This document shows positions 51,604 to 60,885 of a stretch of DNA of 64,000 bases, one piece after another; positions within the stretch are counted from its first letter, which is position 1; each line of letters opens with the position of its first letter. Both the position numbers and the translations under genes were made by a program. The notes under the pieces are model-generated. The model had not been told where the DNA came from. It did no database searches and worked only from the letters and a program-made list of their open reading frames with translations. Source of the DNA: Pseudoduganella flava (GTDB lineage: Bacteria > Pseudomonadota > Gammaproteobacteria > Burkholderiales > Burkholderiaceae_D); NCBI RefSeq assembly GCF_007830495.1, contig NZ_VLKW01000012.1, forward strand, positions 1 through 64,000, written 5' to 3'.

Positions 51604-53736
51604 TCATTGGGCGTTCAGGCCGCGGCGCTCCAACAGGGGTTCGATGACGGCATCGCGGCCGCGGAAGTTACGGAACAATTCCATCGCATCGGCCGTGCCG
51701 CCGCGCGACAGCAGCGTCTTGCGGAACCAGTCGCCGTTCTTGCGCAGCAGGCCGCCGTTCTCCTTGAACCACACGACGCTGTCGGCATCGAGCTTCTCGG
51801 CCCACAGGTAGGCGTAGTAGCCGGCCGAGTAGCCGCCGGAGAAGCTGTGCGAGAAGTACGTGGTGCGGTAGCGCGGCGGCACCAGCGGGAAGTCGACGCC
51901 GGCATCCTTCAACGCCTTGGCTTCGAACGCCAGCACGTCGTCCGGCACTTCACTCGGCTTGATCTGGTGCCACTTCTGGTCCAGCAGCGAAGCGGACAGG
52001 TACTCGGTCGTCGCGTAACCCTGGTTGAACTTGCGGGCGGCGGTGATCTTGTCCAGCAGTTCCTTCGGCATCGGCGCGCCCGTCTGGTAGTGCTTCGCGT
52101 AGTTCGCCAGCACTTCCGGCCACACGGCCCACATCTCGTTGACCTGCGACGGGTACTCGACGAAGTCGCGCGGCACGTTGGTGCCGGAGAAGCGCGGGTA
52201 CTTCACGTTCGAGAACATGCCGTGCAGGACGTGGCCGAATTCGTGGAACGCCGTCTTGACTTCATCGAACGTGAGCAGGGTCGGCTCGCCGGCCGGCGGC
52301 TTCGGCACGTTCAGGTGGAAGCCGACGACGGGCTTCTCGCCCAGCAGCGACGATTGCGACACGTATTCGTTCATCCACGCGCCGCCCTGCTTGTTGCCAC
52401 GTGCGTACATGTCGACGATCAGGAGCGCCAGCGGCTTGCCGTCGGCATCGGTCACGTCGAACGTGCGCACGTCCGGGTTATACACGGGCAGGTCCTTGCG
52501 CTCGGCCAGCGTGATGCCATACAGCTTGTTGGCGGCGAAGAACACGCCGTTCGCCAGCACGTTGTTCATCTCGAAGTACGGCTTCAACTGCTTCTCGTCG
52601 AACGCGAAGCGCTGCGCACGCACCTTGTCGGCGTAAAACTCCCAGTCGGCCGCCGTAACGGGACCGCCGGCCACCTTTTCGAGGTCCGCCGCTTCCTTCT
52701 TCGCGTTGTTGACGGCCGGCTTGGCCAGCTCGCCCAGCAGCTTGTTGACGTTGGACGGGTGCTTCGCCGTCTGGTCGGCCAGCGAGTAGGCGGCGAAGTT
52801 CTCGAAGCCCAGCAACTGCGCCTGTTCGGCACGGGCCTTGACGAGTTTCTGGACGACGGCACGATTGTCGAATTCGCCGCCGTGGCTGCCGCGTGCCAGC
52901 GATGCGGCCATCAGGCGCGCGCGCACCTGCGGGTTGGTCAGCTCGCCCAGCGGCGGCTGGCCCGTGGTATTGGTCAGCGCGATGACGAACTTGCCGTCCA
53001 GGCCGCGCTCCTTCGCGGCGGTGGCCGCGGCGTTGATGGCCGCTTCCGGCAGGCCGGCCAGCTCTTCGCGCGTGTCGACGACGAGCGCCGACGCGTTCAG
53101 TTCCTTCAGCACGTTCTGCGTGAAGGTGGTCTGCAGCGTGGCGATCTGGCCGTTCAACGCCTTCAGTTTTTCCTTGTCCTTCGCCGACAGTTTGGCGCCG
53201 GCCAGCACGAAGTCCTGGTAGTAGCGCTCCAGCAGATACTTCGACTCGGCGTCCAGCCCCAGCTTGTCGCGCTTGCCGTACAGCGTTTCGACGCGCTTGA
53301 ACAGCTTCGCGTTCATGTGGATCGTGTCGCTGTGCGCCGCCAGTTTCGGCGACATGTCGCGGTCGATCTCATCGAGCTTGTCGTTGGTGTTCGCCGTCTG
53401 CAGGTTCGAGAACGTCGTCGCGACACGGTGCAGCAGCACGCCGCTCTTTTCCATCGCCACGATCGTGTTCTCGAAGGTCGCCGGCTGCGGGTTGTTCGCA
53501 ATGACGGCGATCTCCTTCAGATGCGCGTCCATGCCGGCCTGGAAGGCGGGCGGGAAGTGTTCGTCGCGGATCTGGTCGAACTGGGGATAGTGGAACGGCA
53601 GCGGGCTGACGGTGATCAGCGGATTGGCGGCGGTGGCTTGCATGGTGGTGGCCGGTTTTGCGGCGGGGGCCGCGTGAACTACCGAGAATGCCAGCGCCAG
53701 GCCGGCGGCGAGAGCGAGCTTACGTGGAGGGGTCAT
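51604..53736 (-). CDS. M3-family zinc metallopeptidase (Dcp-like), exported, copy 2
   Basis: A 710-residue paralogue of the next gene, with its own signal peptide (KLALAAGLALAFSVVHA). HEFGHVLHGMFS and the YPSQVNEMW Glu are intact, and the FSGGYSAGYYAYLWAEKLD motif is nearly the same, so both copies should be active. The N-terminal ~40 residues and surface segments differ most, suggesting separate peptide preferences. It is the promoter-proximal gene of the pair. Confidence 0.93.
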   Translation of the reverse strand: MTPPRKLALAAGLALAFSVVHAAPAAKPATTMQATAANPLITVSPLPFHYPQFDQIRDEHFPPAFQAGMDAHLKEIAVIANNPQPATFENTIVAMEKSGVLLHRVATTFSNLQTANTNDKLDEIDRDMSPKLAAHSDTIHMNAKLFKRVETLYGKRDKLGLDAESKYLLERYYQDFVLAGAKLSAKDKEKLKALNGQIATLQTTFTQNVLKELNASALVVDTREELAGLPEAAINAAATAAKERGLDGKFVIALTNTTGQPPLGELTNPQVRARLMAASLARGSHGGEFDNRAVVQKLVKARAEQAQLLGFENFAAYSLADQTAKHPSNVNKLLGELAKPAVNNAKKEAADLEKVAGGPVTAADWEFYADKVRAQRFAFDEKQLKPYFEMNNVLANGVFFAANKLYGITLAERKDLPVYNPDVRTFDVTDADGKPLALLIVDMYARGNKQGGAWMNEYVSQSSLLGEKPVVGFHLNVPKPPAGEPTLLTFDEVKTAFHEFGHVLHGMFSNVKYPRFSGTNVPRDFVEYPSQVNEMWAVWPEVLANYAKHYQTGAPMPKELLDKITAARKFNQGYATTEYLSASLLDQKWHQIKPSEVPDDVLAFEAKALKDAGVDFPLVPPRYRTTYFSHSFSGGYSAGYYAYLWAEKLDADSVVWFKENGGLLRKNGDWFRKTLLSRGGTADAMELFRNFRGRDAVIEPLLERRGLNAQ

Positions 53737-53868
53737 ATCGTCTTTCGATTAACCAGTCGAAGCCGGCGAGATCGTCGCCGGCGCCATGTGAAAACGCCTG
53801 CTCGGTGGCAGGCTTGAGTGCAGGATAATAACAGGCGTGTTTCGCGGAGTCATCCGTGAGGATGGCAT

Positions 53869-54915
53869 TCATCGCTCGGGGCGGGCGATGGTCAACGTAA
53901 AACTCGGTGCCATGTCGGCGGGATACGGCTCCGCGGCGCGAACGGCCGATGCAACCGCTGCGTCGAAGGGGGGCAGTCCGGAGCGCTGCATCGGCATCAC
54001 GACGACCGCTTGCCGGTCCGCACCGAGGAAAATCTTGTAGCTCAGCGTGGCAGGTAGTTCCGCGACGCTTCCGTGGTACGCAATCCCGTGTTCGATACGC
54101 CGCCGATGTTCTTCCGGGAGTTCCGTTCGCCGGGGTACTGGCTCCGGCTTACCAGTCCACTGCGAGTGTTCGCGCTCCAAGGCCCTCTCCCAGCCCAGTT
54201 TGCGGACCTGTACCAATCCCGCCGCCAGCGCCACGCACAGCGCGACGCCCCACAGGGCGTACTTGAAGCGACGCCGCACGTCCTGCCTGCGCCGCTCTTC
54301 TTCCGGCGAGTCGACCGGCTTGACGTCGAAGGAAGCGGCGAACGATCGCTGCAAGCGCGCGATGCTCGCGGCGGGAGCGTTCATGCGCAGCCAGACTGGA
54401 AAATCCGCCGCCAGCTGATCGAATCCCACCTGCAAGTCCCAGAGTTCATCGTCGTCGTCCGGCGGCTGGTGCAATTGCCCGATCAGGGCGAGGGCGTATT
54501 CGATGTCCTCCGGATGCTGACGATCAAAGCGCTGTTGCTCGACGACCGCCTGGCGTATCACCGCCCCTGCGGGCCCCAGCGCTGCCGGACGCGCCGGATC
54601 TCGCGCCCAGCCGAACGTCGCGCAGGCGGCGCGAAACAGCACTTCGTGGCCGGGTCGCCACCCGCCCGCCAGCCGCTCGGCCACGCGGCGCTCGAAGTGC
54701 GCGGCGTCGCCGAGGTTCATCAGCGCCTCGCTGTCCAGGCTGCGGCGCAGCTCGGCCGCGAGCGCATCGGGCTCGAGCGCATCGTCGCGCAGCAACGCAT
54801 CAATCGCAGCGTCGAAACGCACGTACTCGTCAGCGCAAGCTGCGGTCGCCGGCGGTGGCGGCTCGACCGGAGGCTGCGCCGGTGCGGCAGGGGCACAAGC
54901 AGGCAGGTTTTTCAT
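53869..54915 (-). CDS. Inner-membrane protein with TonB-like C-terminal domain
   Basis: A 348-residue protein. The N terminus is Pro/Ala-rich, followed by a ~170-residue helical cytoplasmic-looking region, one transmembrane helix at about 220-240 (YALWGVALCVALAAGLVQV), and an extracytoplasmic part. The last ~75 residues (LSYKIFLGADRQAVVVMPMQ, LPPFDAAVASAVRAAEPYP) resemble a TonB C-terminal domain. The large cytoplasmic N-terminal domain is unusual for TonB, and no ExbB/ExbD genes are near, so an energy-coupling role is unproven. Otherwise unrecognised. Confidence 0.65.
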   Translation of the reverse strand: MKNLPACAPAAPAQPPVEPPPPATAACADEYVRFDAAIDALLRDDALEPDALAAELRRSLDSEALMNLGDAAHFERRVAERLAGGWRPGHEVLFRAACATFGWARDPARPAALGPAGAVIRQAVVEQQRFDRQHPEDIEYALALIGQLHQPPDDDDELWDLQVGFDQLAADFPVWLRMNAPAASIARLQRSFAASFDVKPVDSPEEERRRQDVRRRFKYALWGVALCVALAAGLVQVRKLGWERALEREHSQWTGKPEPVPRRTELPEEHRRRIEHGIAYHGSVAELPATLSYKIFLGADRQAVVVMPMQRSGLPPFDAAVASAVRAAEPYPADMAPSFTLTIARPER

Positions 54916-54989
54916 TTAATGCCTTGCGGAAACGTCACATGATACCCCGGTAGCGCCCGGACACAAACGCCGGGTGTTAGGATCGCGCC

Positions 54990-56306
54990 ATGCCTGTCTC
55001 TTTCGCACCCTTCTACGACGCCATCGTCGTCGGTTCCGGCCCCGGCGGCGCCAGCGTCGCGCGCACGCTGGCGCAGGCCGGCGCGCGCGTGCTGATCCTC
55101 GAACGGGGCGGCGCCGCGCCGCTGACGGGCAAGCTGACGCAGATGACCGCGATGGCGGCCGTGCCCGGCAAGGGCGCGTTCTTCCACCGCGACGCTTCGC
55201 TGCTGGTGCGCGGCGTCACGGCCGGCGGCAGCTCGGCGATCAATTTCGCGACGGCCGCATCGCCACCAGCCGCACTGTTCGCGCGCCACGGCATCGACCT
55301 GGCGGAAGACGAGCGGGCCTTGCGTGCGGAACTGCCGCTCGGGCCGTTGCCCGACGAGCTGGTCGGCCCGATGGCGGCGCGCATCATGCAGGGCGCGCGC
55401 GACGCCGGCCTTGCCTGGCGCAAGCTGGACAAGATGATCCGCCCGCAAAGCTGCCGCACGGGTTGCTGGCGCTGCGTGTACGGTTGCCCGTTCGGCGCCA
55501 AGTGGACAGCGCGCGATTTCCTGGACGACGCGTGCCGGGCCGGCGGGCAACTGGTCGCCGATGCGCGCGTGGAGAAGGTAATTGTGGAAGGCGGCCAGGC
55601 GACAGGCGTCGAGGTGACGCATGACGGCGCGCTGCATACAGTGCGAGCACCCGTCGTCGTGCTGGCGGCGGGCGGCATCGGAACGCCGCGGCTGTTGCAT
55701 GCTTCCGGCCTCGCGCCGCGGCAGGTGCCGCTCTTCACGGATCCTGTCATCGCGGTGATGGGCGAGGTGGACGGGATCGACGGCGGCGCCGAGGTGCCGA
55801 TGGCCGCCGGCTGCGCCCTGCCGGACGAAGGCATTTCGTTTGCGGACCTGACGCTGCCGGGCCCGATGTACCAGGCGTTTGCCGCCCAGGTCGGGCGCAT
55901 CGACCGCCTGCTGGCGCATCGGCGCACGCTGTCGATCATGGTCAAGATCGCCGACGAGATGGGCGGCGCCGTCGGCCCGCGCTGGGTGGACAAGACGCTG
56001 ACGCCCGCCGATCGCACGCGCTTCGAGCGGGGCATCGGCATCGCCCGCGACATCCTGCATCACGCCGGCGCCACGCACGTGTTCAGCAGCTGGCATTTCG
56101 CCGCGCACCCGGGCGGTACCGCGGCGATCGGCAACGTGCTCGATGCGGATCTGCGCACGGCCACGCCCGGGCTGTATGTATGCGATGCGGCGGCGCTGCC
56201 TGGGCCGTGGGGCCTGCCGCCGACGTTGACCTTGCTGTGCCTGGGCCGCCGGCTGGGCCGGCACCTGGCCGGTGGGACGATCAGCGCGGCGCGGCCAGCC
56301 GCGTGA
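54990..56306 (+). CDS. GMC-type FAD-dependent oxidoreductase with a four-cysteine cluster
   Basis: A 438-residue flavoprotein. FAD binds at DAIVVGSGPGGASVARTLAQ, with the GMC signature RGVTAGGSSAINFATAA. The C-terminal WHFAAHPGGTAAIG supplies the catalytic-region His, and LYVCDAAALPGPWGLPPTLT closes the FAD site. An insertion at residues 155-166 has C-x3-C-x2-C-x3-C followed by PFGAK, resembling an iron-sulfur or zinc site; some long-chain alcohol oxidases have a similar Cys-rich segment (from memory). No signal peptide. The substrate is probably an alcohol, and unknown. Its 3' end overlaps the convergent DJ-1/PfpI gene by 26 bp. Confidence 0.85.
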   Translation: MPVSFAPFYDAIVVGSGPGGASVARTLAQAGARVLILERGGAAPLTGKLTQMTAMAAVPGKGAFFHRDASLLVRGVTAGGSSAINFATAASPPAALFARHGIDLAEDERALRAELPLGPLPDELVGPMAARIMQGARDAGLAWRKLDKMIRPQSCRTGCWRCVYGCPFGAKWTARDFLDDACRAGGQLVADARVEKVIVEGGQATGVEVTHDGALHTVRAPVVVLAAGGIGTPRLLHASGLAPRQVPLFTDPVIAVMGEVDGIDGGAEVPMAAGCALPDEGISFADLTLPGPMYQAFAAQVGRIDRLLAHRRTLSIMVKIADEMGGAVGPRWVDKTLTPADRTRFERGIGIARDILHHAGATHVFSSWHFAAHPGGTAAIGNVLDADLRTATPGLYVCDAAALPGPWGLPPTLTLLCLGRRLGRHLAGGTISAARPAA

Positions 56307-57126
56307 GCAGCAACTTGCCGACCTCCAGCGCCGATCCCGGGTTCTGACCGGTGATCAGTTCACGGTCCTGCACGACGTGGGAAGTCCACGGCTGCGCGTT
56401 GCTGCGATAGTCGGCGCCGGCCGCCTGCAGCGCCGTCTGCGGCGTCAGCTTCATCGTGCCGCCGTTTAGCAGCCCCTTCGCCTGCTCTTCCTCGGCATTG
56501 CTGATCACCGTCATCCGGTAACCCGCATAGATCCATTCGGGGCGCGTGACCGGCTTGCCCGCCTCCAGCCGCGCGACGAAGTCCGGCTGGCCGATGGTGG
56601 ACAGCAGCGCGGCCGGGCCGTGGCACACCAGCGCCGTCGTCTTGCCGGCGGCGTGGAAGGCCTTCAGCAGACGGCCGGCCTGCGGGCTGCGGATCAGGTC
56701 CTGCATCGGTGCATGGCCACCCGGCACGTACACGGCGTCGTAACGGCCATACCCCTGCTGCTCGATGCGCGCGAGGCTGACGACGGGCGATGCCTCCGGC
56801 GCGGTCAGCGCCAGCTGCTCCATCAATGCGCGGTGCGCGGCCAGCGCGCCAGTGTCGCCGCCGAAGTACTGCGCGTCGAGCGAGGACTTGTCGACGGCCG
56901 GCGCGCGGCCTTCCGGCGTGGCGAAGGTGACGTGGTGGCCGGCGTCCAGCAGCATCTTCACGGGCACCATCAATTCGTTCAGGTAAAAGCCCGTCTCGTA
57001 GCGCTTGCCGTCCTTCAGGTCAAGGTGGTCCGCATCGGACAGCAGTACCAGTACGTTGGCGGCGTGCGCCGACGCGCCGGCGCACAGCAGGGTGGCGGCA
57101 AATGCGAGGGTGTGGAATGGTTTCAT
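56281..57126 (-). CDS. Exported DJ-1/PfpI-family protein
   Basis: A 281-residue precursor with signal peptide MKPFHTLAFAATLLCAGASAHA. The glutaminase-like fold of the DJ-1/PfpI superfamily shows TGFYLNELMVPVKMLLDAGH, YDAVYVPGGHAPM and the nucleophile elbow ALVCHGPAALL with its Cys. E. coli HchA-like members act as glyoxalase III or chaperones, but those are cytoplasmic, so the role of this exported form is open. The start is the ATG at 57126, with AAGGAG upstream. Confidence 0.9.
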   Translation of the reverse strand: MKPFHTLAFAATLLCAGASAHAANVLVLLSDADHLDLKDGKRYETGFYLNELMVPVKMLLDAGHHVTFATPEGRAPAVDKSSLDAQYFGGDTGALAAHRALMEQLALTAPEASPVVSLARIEQQGYGRYDAVYVPGGHAPMQDLIRSPQAGRLLKAFHAAGKTTALVCHGPAALLSTIGQPDFVARLEAGKPVTRPEWIYAGYRMTVISNAEEEQAKGLLNGGTMKLTPQTALQAAGADYRSNAQPWTSHVVQDRELITGQNPGSALEVGKLLLTRLAAPR

Positions 57127-57289
57127 CGTGGCTCCTTGTGAAAGGCGCCACTGTAGGGCGTTCCGGCGCGGCAAAAAAGCCGTTCAGTGGAACAAGATTT
57201 TTGCCGCGACAGACAAGATGAAAGTGCGGATCAAGATGCGGACGAACATGCGGATGAACCGGCGCGGGCGCCGATTCATCATCGCCAGG

Positions 57290-57751
57290 TCAGGTCTGGT
57301 GCTGTTTCAGCTGCTCCAGCAAGTCGTGCGGCGACACGTGCGTGTAATCCTTGTTGAGCTCCTGCGTGATCGCGTTCGTCACCTGCTTGTCCAGCAGCTT
57401 GCGCAGCAGGCCAAGCATCTCGGGCCCGGCCGCCAGGATCAGCTTCTTGTAGCGGTTCTCGGCGTACGCCTGCAGCAGGTAGTCGCACACGCTGCGGGCA
57501 AACAGCTCGGCCTGGTGCTCGAGCGGCGTCTGGTTCGGCTCGTAGCCGCTTTGCGGCAGCGCGGCGCCCACGCTCTTGATGCTTTTACCGGCGGCCAATT
57601 GCCCCAGCTGGTCCGTGTCGATGTCGGAAACACGGCCGCGCTGGCTCGGGTTGACCAGGTCCTCCACTTCCAGCAATGCGCTGTTGGCTTCCTTCTGTGC
57701 GTAAATCCGGGCCCGGCCGTTATTGGCCGTGACGATCCAAGTTGCTTGCAT
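57290..57751 (-). CDS. Host attachment family protein
   Basis: A 153-residue protein of the family annotated as required for attachment to host cells (named from an Agrobacterium locus). It begins MQATWIVTANNGRARIYAQK and contains ELFARSVCDYLLQAYAENRY and KLILAAGPEMLGLLRKLL. There is no signal peptide, and the fold resembles eRF1 domain 2, so the family name may be misleading. The start is the ATG at 57751, after GGAGGAGC. Confidence 0.88.
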   Translation of the reverse strand: MQATWIVTANNGRARIYAQKEANSALLEVEDLVNPSQRGRVSDIDTDQLGQLAAGKSIKSVGAALPQSGYEPNQTPLEHQAELFARSVCDYLLQAYAENRYKKLILAAGPEMLGLLRKLLDKQVTNAITQELNKDYTHVSPHDLLEQLKQHQT

Positions 57752-57897
57752 AGCTCCTCCTGCAAAAAATGAATCACAGGTGAAAGCATGCCTGAAGCGG
57801 CCGTGCTCTGACCGCTCGTTTCGATTGGGAAAAAACACAGCATCCGTAGCTGGCCGCGCTGAGGTCGCGGATGGGAACCCAGGCGCGCCGCCCAGGC

Positions 57898-58494
57898 TCA
57901 CCGGTTCAACGGTAACGGCAGCAACTCGATGTCGGGCAGATTGGCCGCGACCGCCTCGACGGTCGCGTAACGGCTCAGCGCATCGACCACCACGGCGAGC
58001 GGCTCGGCCCATATCTCCGGCAGATCGCGCTCTTCCTCGGCCAGCACGGGAAACGCCAGCCGTTCAACGGGTGGCGTGAAGCGCGCATCGACACCCGTCT
58101 TGTTGCCGCGCGCATCGATGCGATACCAGCCATGCCGCGGCAGCCAGACGGCGTTCAGCCCGTGCAGGCAGAACGGCGGACCCGCGGTGCCGACGGCCAG
58201 TCGCTGGTAACACAGCCCGGCCGGGATACCGTTGGCGCGCAACAGCGCCGTCAGCAGATGGCTCTTCGCGTAGCAGTAGCCGGTGCCGTGTTCCAGCACG
58301 TCGGACGCGCGGCACGTGACCGGGTTCTGCTGGAAGTCCCAGCTGTGGCGGATCGTATCGCGCACGAATTCGAAACACCGGCGGGCCGTATCTTCCACGT
58401 CGCTGCCGGCCAGCGCGGCGGCCTGTGCGCGCACGTGCGGGTGGTCGGCGTCGATCCACTGCGATGCGGCGAGATAGCGCTCCATGTCCTGCAT
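57898..58494 (-). CDS. Transglutaminase-like cysteine protease-fold protein
   Basis: A 198-residue cytoplasmic protein with the transglutaminase-like triad: Cys in LEHGTGYCYAKSHLL, His in CLHGLNAVWL and Asp in RIDARGNK. Family members cleave or cross-link peptides; some act as amidases, and no substrate can be inferred. It starts 2 bp after the slyX stop, so rep, slyX and this gene form one tightly packed cluster. Confidence 0.88.
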   Translation of the reverse strand: MQDMERYLAASQWIDADHPHVRAQAAALAGSDVEDTARRCFEFVRDTIRHSWDFQQNPVTCRASDVLEHGTGYCYAKSHLLTALLRANGIPAGLCYQRLAVGTAGPPFCLHGLNAVWLPRHGWYRIDARGNKTGVDARFTPPVERLAFPVLAEEERDLPEIWAEPLAVVVDALSRYATVEAVAANLPDIELLPLPLNR

Positions 58495-58496
58495 GA

Positions 58497-58694
58497 TCAG
58501 TAATGCGGCGGCCGCTCGTTGACAGGCGCCTGCACGGTGCGTGTGCGCAGGTGCTCGGCCAGCTGGGCGACCAATCCTTCGAGCCGGTCGATCTGCTTTT
58601 GCTGCTCGTAGATGCGCAGGTTCAGCGATTCGACGAGGTCTTCCTGGTGCGCCAGCTTGATTTCGATGTCGATGAAGCGGTCTTCGGTGTTCAC
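58497..58694 (-). CDS. slyX: SlyX homologue
   Basis: A 65-residue protein from GTG 58694, whose GTGA overlaps the rep stop by four bases; GAAGGA lies upstream. NTEDRFIDIEIKLAHQEDLV, LNLRIYEQQKQIDRLEGLV and the C-terminal RPPHY are the SlyX pattern: a short coiled coil ending in PPHY. Its function is unknown in all species. It sits between rep and the transglutaminase-like gene. Confidence 0.93.
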   Translation of the reverse strand: MNTEDRFIDIEIKLAHQEDLVESLNLRIYEQQKQIDRLEGLVAQLAEHLRTRTVQAPVNERPPHY

Positions 58695-60763
58695 GTGATT
58701 TCCTTCGGTTTCGAACTGGCCAGCAGTTCCTTCATGCGGGCCAGCCGCTCGCGCGGGCTCAGCACCTCGGTTTCCTTCGGCGGCGCGTCGCCCACGTCCA
58801 ACTGCATCTCGGCGATGAAGCGCGAGACGTCGCAGTGGACCTGCTCGCCGGCCCGCTTGCGCTTCTTGCACCAGGTGAGCTGCAACGTGCGCTGGGCGCG
58901 CGTGATCCCCACGTACATCAACCGCCGCTCTTCCTCGATGCGCTGTGCCAGCGTCTCCACCGGCGCATCCGGGTCGCCCTTGTGCGGCAGAATACCCTCC
59001 TCGACGCCGACCAGGAACACGTGCGGATATTCGAGGCCCTTCGATGCGTGCAGCGTCGACATGCGCACGGCGTCCGGGTCTTCGTCCTTCCCCTCCAGCA
59101 TCGACATCAGCGCGACCATCTGCGTCAGCTCCAGCACATTCTTCTCTTCGCCATCGCGCTCCTTGCCGCCGCGGCCGCGGTCCTTCAGCCAGCCGACGAA
59201 GTCGAGCACGTTCTGCCATTTGCTCTGCGCGGCGCGCTCCTCGAGCGTGTCGTACAGGTAGTGCTCGTAGTGGATCGCTTCCATCAGGTCATCCAGCACC
59301 TGCGCCGCGTTGTCGCCGCTGCCCGATGGGCCGGGACGGCTGGCGCGCGCTTCCAGGTCGTTGATGAAGTTGCAGAAGTCGCGCAGGGGCTTCAGCTGAC
59401 GGTCGTTCAGCTTTGCTTCGATGCCGCCCTTGAACACTGCCTCGAACAGCGAGCATTGCCACTGGCCCGAGAACGCGCCCAGGATCTCCAGCGTGGACTG
59501 GCCGATGCCGCGGCGCGGCGTCGTCACCGCACGGATGAAGGCCGGATCGTCGTCCTGGTTCGCCAGCAGGCGCAGGTAGGCGATGATGTCCTTGATCTCT
59601 GCCTTGTCGAAGAAGCTCTGGCCGCCGGAAATCGTGTACGGGATGCGCTGGTTGCGCAGCGCCTGTTCGATGATGCGGGCCTGGTGGTTGCCGCGGTACA
59701 GGATCGCGTAATCGGACCACTTGTTCTTGCGTTCGAAGTGATCCGCCGAGATCATGATCGCCACCTGGTCCGCCTCCTGCTCGTCGTTGGCCATCGCATG
59801 CACCTTGATCGGCTCACCGAGGCCGTGCTCGGACCACAGCGATTTCTCGAACAGCTTCGGGTTGTTGCCGATGACGGCGTTGGCCGCCTGCAGGATGCGC
59901 GTCGTCGAGCGGTAGTTCTGCTCCAGCTTGATGAGCTTCAGGTTCGGGAAATCGACCTGCAGGTTGCGCAGGTTCTCGATGGTGGCGCCACGCCATGCGT
60001 AGATCGCCTGGTCGTCGTCGCCCACCGCCGTGAACATCGGCTTCTTGCCCAGGCCCGTCACCATCAGCTTCAGCAACTCGTACTGGCACGTGTTGGTGTC
60101 CTGGTATTCGTCGACGAGCAGGTAGCGCAGCCGGCGCTGCCACTTGTCGCGCACGGTCTCGTTGTCGCGGAACAGCTCCACCGGCAGGCGGATCAGGTCG
60201 TCGAAATCGACGGCCTGGTAGGCCGACAGCGTGGCCAAGTAGCTGGCGTAGATGCGCGCGGCCTGGGCTTCGTCCTCGTCCTTCGCGTTGCGCAGCGCCA
60301 GCTCGGGCGTCACGAGGCCGTTCTTCCACAGCGAGATGTCGTTCTGGATGCGGCGGATCAGCTGCTTGTCCGTCGTGATCGCGAGATCCTGCACGAGGGA
60401 GTAGCAATCGTCGCTGTCCATGATGGAGAAGCGGTCCTTCAGGCCCAGGTGGTTCGCTTCCTGGCGCAGGATCCTCACGCCCAGCGAGTGGAACGTCGAC
60501 ACGGTGAGGAGCTTGGCCTGCTTCGGCTGCTTGAGCAGCTTCGCGACCCGCTCCTGCATCTCGAGGGCGGCCTTGTTGGTGAAGGTCAGCGCGGCGATCG
60601 TGCGCGGGTCATAGCCGCGGTCCTCGATCATGTAGGTGATCTTTTGCGTGATGACGCGCGTCTTGCCCGATCCGGCGCCCGCGAGCACGAGGGCGGGACC
60701 GTCGAGATACAGCACGGCTTCGCTTTGCGGCCCGTTCAGGCCGAATTGGGGTGCGTTGGACAT
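58691..60763 (-). CDS. rep: UvrD/Rep-family DNA helicase, Rep-like
   Basis: A 690-residue superfamily 1A helicase. Motif I is LAGAGSGKTRVI; further on are FTNKAALEM (Ia), LLVDEYQDTN (II), VGDDDQAIYAWRGA (III), LEQNYRST (IV), MSTLHASKGLEYPHVFLVG (V) and RRLMYVGITRAQ (VI). Length, the start GPALVLAGAGSGKTRVITQK and the ISGGQSFFDKAEIKD segment fit E. coli Rep (673 residues) better than UvrD (720). Rep clears proteins ahead of replication forks. Translationally coupled to slyX downstream. No LexA box is visible upstream, unlike uvrD in E. coli. Confidence 0.94.
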   Translation of the reverse strand: MSNAPQFGLNGPQSEAVLYLDGPALVLAGAGSGKTRVITQKITYMIEDRGYDPRTIAALTFTNKAALEMQERVAKLLKQPKQAKLLTVSTFHSLGVRILRQEANHLGLKDRFSIMDSDDCYSLVQDLAITTDKQLIRRIQNDISLWKNGLVTPELALRNAKDEDEAQAARIYASYLATLSAYQAVDFDDLIRLPVELFRDNETVRDKWQRRLRYLLVDEYQDTNTCQYELLKLMVTGLGKKPMFTAVGDDDQAIYAWRGATIENLRNLQVDFPNLKLIKLEQNYRSTTRILQAANAVIGNNPKLFEKSLWSEHGLGEPIKVHAMANDEQEADQVAIMISADHFERKNKWSDYAILYRGNHQARIIEQALRNQRIPYTISGGQSFFDKAEIKDIIAYLRLLANQDDDPAFIRAVTTPRRGIGQSTLEILGAFSGQWQCSLFEAVFKGGIEAKLNDRQLKPLRDFCNFINDLEARASRPGPSGSGDNAAQVLDDLMEAIHYEHYLYDTLEERAAQSKWQNVLDFVGWLKDRGRGGKERDGEEKNVLELTQMVALMSMLEGKDEDPDAVRMSTLHASKGLEYPHVFLVGVEEGILPHKGDPDAPVETLAQRIEEERRLMYVGITRAQRTLQLTWCKKRKRAGEQVHCDVSRFIAEMQLDVGDAPPKETEVLSPRERLARMKELLASSKPKEIT

Positions 60764-60885
60764 GTGGAGAAGGGATCAAGCAGGCAGAGCCAAGCATTGT
60801 AACCTCTCGGGCATTGATCTTTCAGCGGCCAGCGGCATATAGTGGCATTCGGTTCACGACTTTTTTGCCGTTCAGGCAACACCCT

